Positions 59,439 to 64,000 of a stretch of 64,000 nucleotides of DNA are shown here, in pieces. The stretch is taken from contig NZ_CP124750.1 in NCBI RefSeq assembly GCF_029962605.1, positions 744,001 through 808,000 on the forward strand, in the 5' to 3' direction. The position numbers were made by a program, and so were the translations under genes. This stretch comes from Serratia sarumanii (GTDB lineage: Bacteria > Pseudomonadota > Gammaproteobacteria > Enterobacterales > Enterobacteriaceae). Below the pieces are notes generated by a model, which ran no database searches, had not been told where the DNA came from, and saw nothing but the letters and a program-made list of their open reading frames with translations. The stretch's first letter is position 1, and each line of letters opens with the position of its first letter.

Positions 59439-59475
59439 CTTGTATATACATCTGCGCGTCGGCGCTTTATGTCAA
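59439..59475 (-). promoter_or_regulatory. MFS gene promoter with HutC-like operator
   Basis: On the minus strand TTGACA (59475-59470) precedes TGTATATACA (59450-59441) by 19 bases. The palindrome CTTGTATATACATC (59439-59452) covers the -10 region. It shares TGTA-N2-TACA with the hutU operator. Confidence 0.6.
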
Positions 59476-59634
59476 ATATATTTATCTTATGCGTTAAATA
59501 AATGTTGTTTTTGCGAAGCAGGTTACACCGTGAATGAAAGGCCAAGGCCCGACTCACAAATTAAATGAACGCCGTGGGTGGTGAGATATGCTGGCGGCGG
59601 CGCGGAGAATAAAATTTAATACAATGTTGGCCGT

Positions 59635-59663
59635 TTGGTCGCCGGGCCGGAATCTGCGATAAT
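59635..59663 (+). promoter_or_regulatory. Candidate queE promoter
   Basis: TTGGTC (59635-59640), 17-base spacer and GATAAT (59658-59663) with an extended TGC, about 30 bases before queE. Confidence 0.55.
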
Positions 59664-59693
59664 CGCTTTTTACTTTTCCAGATTGAGAAACCG

Positions 59694-60365
59694 ATGCAGT
59701 ACCCGATCAATGAGATGTTCCAAACCTTGCAGGGCGAAGGCTTTTTCACCGGCGTGCCGGCCATTTTTATCCGCTTGCAGGGCTGCCCGGTAGGGTGCAG
59801 TTGGTGCGACACCAAACATACCTGGGAAAAGGAAGCCAATCGGGAAGTCGACCTGCAACGGATCCTGGTCAAAACAGAGGAAAGCGACGCCTGGGGCAAC
59901 GCCAGCGCCGAGCAACTGTTGGCGGTGATGCGCCAACAAGGTTACACCGCGCGCCATGTGGTGATCACCGGCGGCGAACCCTGCATCTACGATCTGACAC
60001 CGCTGACCGAGCTGTTCGAACAGCATGGCTACGGCTGCCAGATTGAGACCAGCGGCACCCACGAGGTGCGCTGTTCCGCCAACACCTGGGTGACGGTTTC
60101 GCCGAAGGTGAATATGCGCGGCGGCATGAAGGTGCTGGATCAGGCGCTGCGGCGCGCCGACGAGGTGAAGCATCCGGTGGCGCGCGAGCGCGACATCGAG
60201 GCGCTGGACGCGCTGCTGGCGACGCTGCAGGACGACAAGGCGCGCATTATTGCGCTGCAGCCGATCAGCCAGAAAGAAGAGGCGACCCGCCTGTGCATCG
60301 AAACCTGCATCGCGCGCAACTGGCGGCTGTCGATGCAGACCCACAAGTATCTGAACATCGCCTAA
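59694..60365 (+). CDS. queE: 7-carboxy-7-deazaguanine synthase QueE
   Basis: 223 aa radical-SAM enzyme of queuosine precursor (preQ0) synthesis. The cluster motif CPVGCSWCDTKHTW (CxxxCxxC) is at about residues 31-44; VITGGEPCIYD and the C-terminal QPISQKEE are typical. In E. coli the orthologue is also near eno; here about 10 kb of accessory genes lie between. Confidence 0.97.
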   Translation: MQYPINEMFQTLQGEGFFTGVPAIFIRLQGCPVGCSWCDTKHTWEKEANREVDLQRILVKTEESDAWGNASAEQLLAVMRQQGYTARHVVITGGEPCIYDLTPLTELFEQHGYGCQIETSGTHEVRCSANTWVTVSPKVNMRGGMKVLDQALRRADEVKHPVARERDIEALDALLATLQDDKARIIALQPISQKEEATRLCIETCIARNWRLSMQTHKYLNIA

Positions 60366-60369
60366 AATC

Positions 60370-60396
60370 AGGGCGCCCTTGGGCGCCCTTTCTTTT
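60370..60396. terminator. Bidirectional terminator, queE / queD
   Basis: AGGGCGCCC-TT-GGGCGCCCT followed by TTCTTTT, in the short gap between the two convergent genes. Confidence 0.85.
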
Positions 60397-60754
60397 AACC
60401 TTTATATACGCATCCCGCAGTACAGGTCTCTTTCACCATCACCGCAGTCAGTTCCGGCAACTGGGGCTTGAGCTGCTGCCAAATCCAGGCGGCGAGCACT
60501 TCGCTGGTGGGATTTTCCAATCCTGGAATATCGTTCAGATAATGGTGATCCAGCCGCTCCCAGATCGGGGAAAACACAGCCTTGAGCTCGGCGAAATCCA
60601 TCACCCAACCGGTGTGGGGATCCACTTCACCGGTCACTTCCAGACGCACCATAAACGAATGCCCATGCAGACGGCCGCATTTATGGCCCTCCGGCACGTG
60701 CGGCAAGCGGTGTGCGGCTTCAAACTGAAAATCTTTAAACAGCGTGGTTGCCAT
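60395..60754 (-). CDS. queD: 6-carboxytetrahydropterin synthase QueD
   Basis: 119 aa. It makes the substrate of QueE from dihydroneopterin triphosphate. Zinc histidines are H15 (AAHRL) and the pair in LHGHSF; the catalytic cysteine is in HKCGRLHGH. It converges on queE, placing two successive steps of the pathway side by side on opposite strands. Confidence 0.96.
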   Translation of the reverse strand: MATTLFKDFQFEAAHRLPHVPEGHKCGRLHGHSFMVRLEVTGEVDPHTGWVMDFAELKAVFSPIWERLDHHYLNDIPGLENPTSEVLAAWIWQQLKPQLPELTAVMVKETCTAGCVYKG

Positions 60755-61190
60755 TATTACGGCCTCATTGACTCAAAAACCGCCGCATAGTACCGGAAAG
60801 CGCGTCTGCTTGCCATTTATACCGTTATGGTCTAGCGCCGCGATAACCGCGCCCGGTTAACACTTTTTTTGTTTGGTGTTTGCGGCACCTATCGGCTGGG
60901 GTAATGAGCCGAAATGTTGAACGGTGAAAAAACGATGAAAAAAAGCGCTTTAATTTCATCTGGATAAAAAACTTTGTTTAACGGTTTAAGCGTTATCCCT
61001 TACCGGAAAAACAGCTTAGTCATTTTGGTTATGATTTATTGCTATCCCTTATTTAATCGTTGCTATTCTGCTCGGTAACCTTACAAACTCTCCTGATCTT
61101 TTCCGCACACCCGACGCAGCGAAGAGACAGCGACTGACACTGGCGCGCGCCTGGCAGGAAAGGCGCTAAGTATAGGAAATAAGTACAGCA
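60755..61190. other. queD-cysJ divergent intergenic region (436 bases)
   Basis: No gene seen. It contains AT-rich sequence, two copies of TATCCCTTA (60,994-61,002 and 61,043-61,051) and a -10-like TGCTATTCT (61,061-61,069). This is the control region of the cysJI operon. Confidence 0.7.
60994..61069 (+). promoter_or_regulatory. Candidate CysB-activated cysJ promoter
   Basis: TATCCCTTA occurs twice, 49 bases apart, and resembles the TTATTCCNTT half of CysB sites. The second copy sits where a -35 would be, followed by extended -10 TGC-TATTCT (61,064-61,069). A poor -35 fits an activator-dependent promoter. CysB binding is inferred from the operon. Confidence 0.5.
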
Positions 61191-62993
61191 ATGACGACTC
61201 AGGCTCCTCCAACATCTTTGCTCCCGCTGACGCCCGAACAGCTGGCGCGCTTGCAGGCGACGATCGGCGACTATTCGCCGACGCAGCTGGCGTGGCTGTC
61301 CGGCTATTTTTGGGGCATGGTCAATCAACAGCCCGGAGCCGTGGCCATTGCGCCTGTCGCCCCTGCGGCTGCCGCCGGCATCACCATCATTTCCGCTTCG
61401 CAGACCGGCAATGCGCGCCGCCTGGCGGAGCAGCTGCGCGACGATCTGCTGGCCGCCAATCTGAGCGCCACGCTGATCAGCGCCGGCGACTACAAGTTCA
61501 AGCAGATAGCCCAAGAGCGCCTGCTGGTGATCGTCGCCTCCACGCAGGGGGAGGGCGAGCCGGCGGAAGAAGCGGTGGCGCTGCATAAATTCCTGTTCTC
61601 GAAGAAGGCGCCGAAGCTGAATGATACCGCTTTTGCGGTGTTCGGGCTGGGCGACACCTCTTATGAGAATTTCTGCCAGTCAGGTAAAGATTTCGACGGC
61701 AAGCTGGCCGAGCTGGGCGCCGAGCGCCTGGTGGAGCGCGTGGATGCCGACGTGGAGTACCAGGAACTGGCCGCCGCCTGGCGCAAACAGGTGGTGTCGG
61801 TGCTGAAGGCGCGCGCGCCGGCGGAAAGCGCCGCGCCGGGCGTGTTGGCCAGCGGCGCGGTCGATCTGCTCGACAGCAGCCCGTACAGCAAGGAACAACC
61901 ACTTACCGCCCAGCTGGCGGTCAATCAGAAAATTACCGGCCGCGCGTCGGATAAAGACGTGCGCCATATCGAGATCGATCTGGGCGACTCCGGCCTGCGC
62001 TATCAGCCGGGCGATGCGCTCGGCGTATGGTTCGACAACGATCCGGCGCTGGTGGACGAACTGGTGCAGCTGTTGTGGCTGAAAGGCGACGAGCCGGTCG
62101 AGGTGGAAGGGCAAACCCTGCCGCTGGCGCAGGCGCTGCGCAGCCATTTCGAGCTGACGCAGAACACCACGCCGATCGTCGATAAATACGCCGCGCTGTC
62201 GCGCGACGAAACTCTCATCGGCCTGTTGGCGGATAAAGCTGCGCTGCAGCAGTACGCGCACAACACGCCGATCGTCGACATGGTGCGTCAGGCGCCGGCG
62301 GATCTGAGCGCCGAACAGCTGGTCGGCCTGCTGCGCCCGCTGACGCCGCGTCTGTACTCCATCGCCTCTTCGCAGGCGGAGAACGAAAGCGAAGTCCACA
62401 TCACCGTGGGCGTGGTGCGTTACGACATCGACGGGCGCGCCCGCAGCGGCGGCGCCTCCGGCTTCCTGGCGGATCGCCTGGAGGAAGACGGCGACGTGCG
62501 GGTGTTTATCGAACACAACGACAACTTCCGCCTGCCGGCCAACCCGGAAACGCCGGTGATCATGATTGGCCCGGGCACCGGCATCGCGCCGTTCCGCGCC
62601 TTTATGCAGCAGCGCGACGCCGACGGCGCCGGCGGCAAAAACTGGCTGTTCTTCGGCAACCCGCACTTCACCGAAGATTTCCTGTATCAGGTCGAATGGC
62701 AGCGCTACGTGAAAGACGGCCTGCTGACCCGCATCGATCTGGCCTGGTCCCGCGACCAGCAACATAAAATATACGTACAAGACAAACTGCGCGAACAGGG
62801 CGCGGAAGTGTGGCGCTGGATTCAGGAAGGCGCGCACATTTACGTCTGCGGCGATGCCAATCGCATGGCGAAAGACGTGGAAAACACATTACTGGAACTG
62901 GTGGCCGAGCACGGTGGCATGGATACCGAGCAGGCGGATGAATTTTTAAGTGAGCTGCGCCTTGAGCGCCGTTATCAGCGAGATGTTTACTGA
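61191..62993 (+). CDS. cysJ: Sulfite reductase flavoprotein alpha subunit CysJ
   Basis: 600 aa. It passes electrons from NADPH through FAD and FMN to CysI. An N-terminal flavodoxin domain (about residues 63-200; [24 protein letters not shown]) is followed by an FAD-binding domain ([11 protein letters not shown]) and an NADPH domain ([26 protein letters not shown], ending RRYQRDVY). The stop shares one base with cysI (TGATG). Confidence 0.98.
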   Translation: MTTQAPPTSLLPLTPEQLARLQATIGDYSPTQLAWLSGYFWGMVNQQPGAVAIAPVAPAAAAGITIISASQTGNARRLAEQLRDDLLAANLSATLISAGDYKFKQIAQERLLVIVASTQGEGEPAEEAVALHKFLFSKKAPKLNDTAFAVFGLGDTSYENFCQSGKDFDGKLAELGAERLVERVDADVEYQELAAAWRKQVVSVLKARAPAESAAPGVLASGAVDLLDSSPYSKEQPLTAQLAVNQKITGRASDKDVRHIEIDLGDSGLRYQPGDALGVWFDNDPALVDELVQLLWLKGDEPVEVEGQTLPLAQALRSHFELTQNTTPIVDKYAALSRDETLIGLLADKAALQQYAHNTPIVDMVRQAPADLSAEQLVGLLRPLTPRLYSIASSQAENESEVHITVGVVRYDIDGRARSGGASGFLADRLEEDGDVRVFIEHNDNFRLPANPETPVIMIGPGTGIAPFRAFMQQRDADGAGGKNWLFFGNPHFTEDFLYQVEWQRYVKDGLLTRIDLAWSRDQQHKIYVQDKLREQGAEVWRWIQEGAHIYVCGDANRMAKDVENTLLELVAEHGGMDTEQADEFLSELRLERRYQRDVY

Positions 62994-64000
62994 TGAGTGA
63001 TAAACACCCCGGGCCTTTGGTAGTCGAAGGCAAACTGGCCGATGCGGAGCGCATGAAGAAGGAGAGCAACTTCCTGCGCGGCACCATCGCCGAAGATTTG
63101 AACGACGGCCTGACCGGCGGCTTCAACGGCGACAACTTCCTGTTGATCCGTTTTCACGGCATGTATCAGCAGGATGACCGCGATATTCGCGCCGAACGCG
63201 CCGAGCAGAAGCTGGAGCCGCGCCACGCCATGATGCTGCGCTGCCGCCTGCCGGGCGGCATCATCAGCCCGCAGCAGTGGCTGGGCATCGACAAGTTCGC
63301 GCAGGAGAGCACGCTGTACGGCAGCATTCGCATCACCAACCGCCAGACGTTCCAGTTTCACGGCATTCTGAAAGGCAACGTCAAACCGGTGCACCAGCTG
63401 CTGAACCGCCTGGGGCTGGACGCGTTGGCGACCGCCAACGACGTCAACCGCAACGTGCTGTGCACCTCCAACCCGGTGGAGTCCGAGCTGCATCAGGAAG
63501 CCTACGAGTGGGCGAAGAAGATCTCCGAACACCTGCTGCCGCGCACCCGCGCCTACGCAGAGGTGTGGCTGGATCAGGAGAAGGTGGCCACCACCGACGA
63601 AGAGCCGATTCTGGGGCCGACCTACCTGCCGCGCAAATTCAAAACCACGGTGGTGATCCCGCCGCAGAACGACGTCGATCTGCACGCCAACGACATGAAC
63701 TTCGTGGCGATCGCCGAAAACGGCAAGCTGGTGGGCTTCAACCTGCTGGTGGGCGGCGGGCTGTCCATCGAACACGGCAACAAGAAGACCTACGCGCGGC
63801 AGGCCAGCGAATTCGGCTACATTCCGCTCGAGCATACGCTGGCGGTGGCGGAAGCGGTGGTGACCACGCAGCGCGACTGGGGCAACCGCACCGATCGCAA
63901 GAACGCCAAAACCAAATACACGCTGGAGCGCGTCGGGGTGGACGTTTTCCGCGCCGAAGTGGAAAAGCGCGCCGGTATCACCTTCGCGCCGATCCGGCCG
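62993..64000 (+). CDS. cysI: Sulfite reductase hemoprotein beta subunit CysI, 5' part
   Basis: The first 336 codons are in the window and the frame is open to the last base. It begins [51 protein letters not shown] and [13 protein letters not shown] belong to the ferredoxin-like and siroheme-binding parts of nitrite/sulfite reductases. The 4Fe-4S cysteines lie beyond the window edge. It reduces sulfite to sulfide in cysteine synthesis. Confidence 0.97.
   Translation, partial: MSDKHPGPLVVEGKLADAERMKKESNFLRGTIAEDLNDGLTGGFNGDNFLLIRFHGMYQQDDRDIRAERAEQKLEPRHAMMLRCRLPGGIISPQQWLGIDKFAQESTLYGSIRITNRQTFQFHGILKGNVKPVHQLLNRLGLDALATANDVNRNVLCTSNPVESELHQEAYEWAKKISEHLLPRTRAYAEVWLDQEKVATTDEEPILGPTYLPRKFKTTVVIPPQNDVDLHANDMNFVAIAENGKLVGFNLLVGGGLSIEHGNKKTYARQASEFGYIPLEHTLAVAEAVVTTQRDWGNRTDRKNAKTKYTLERVGVDVFRAEVEKRAGITFAPIRP

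Overview
The window is a GC-rich enterobacterial chromosome segment. Gene order and protein sequences fit Serratia (Yersiniaceae), most like the S. marcescens group. This assignment rests on recognising the proteins and their order; no database search was run. There are no rRNA or tRNA genes, no insertion sequences and no CRISPR array.

Region 1 (1-16.5 kb, all + strand) is the dcw cluster: the end of rsmH, then ftsL, ftsI, murE, murF, mraY, murD, ftsW, murG, murC, ddlB, ftsQ, ftsA, ftsZ and lpxC. It makes the peptidoglycan precursor (UDP-MurNAc-pentapeptide, lipid I, lipid II), the septal synthase and the FtsQLAZ division proteins. Most stops and starts overlap (ATGA, TGATG), which points to translational coupling. 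ftsI carries a codon-atypical segment with an 11-base match to the RybB seed. This matches the position of the E. coli sponge RNA FtsO.

Region 2 (16.6-24 kb): a DciA-like DUF721 gene diverges from secM-secA. Next come mutT, the minus-strand set coaE-zapD-yacG, and guaC.

Region 3 (24-33.5 kb): the type IV pilus set ppdD-hofB-hofC, nadC, ampD-ampE (anhydro-muropeptide amidase and its partner), hemL, clcA, erpA and one small exported protein of unknown function.

Region 4 (33.6-49.8 kb): mtnN-btuF-yadS (minus), dgt, degP with a clear sigma-E promoter, barA (minus), then rlmD, relA, mazG, pyrG and eno. mazEF, which sits between relA and mazG in E. coli, is absent.

Region 5 (49.8-59.6 kb) is an accessory block between eno and queE. 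It holds a sulfide:quinone-oxidoreductase-like flavoprotein coupled to a DUF1641 protein, then a methionine gamma-lyase gene broken by a one-base frameshift. A histidine-utilisation block follows: hutU-hutH, a ProY/HutT-like permease, and an aromatic-acid-type MFS transporter. The hutU promoter and the MFS promoter share a TGTA-N2-TACA palindrome, which suggests one HutC-type regulon.

Region 6 (59.6-64 kb): queE and queD (queuosine precursor synthesis), then cysJ and the first 336 codons of cysI (assimilatory sulfite reductase).
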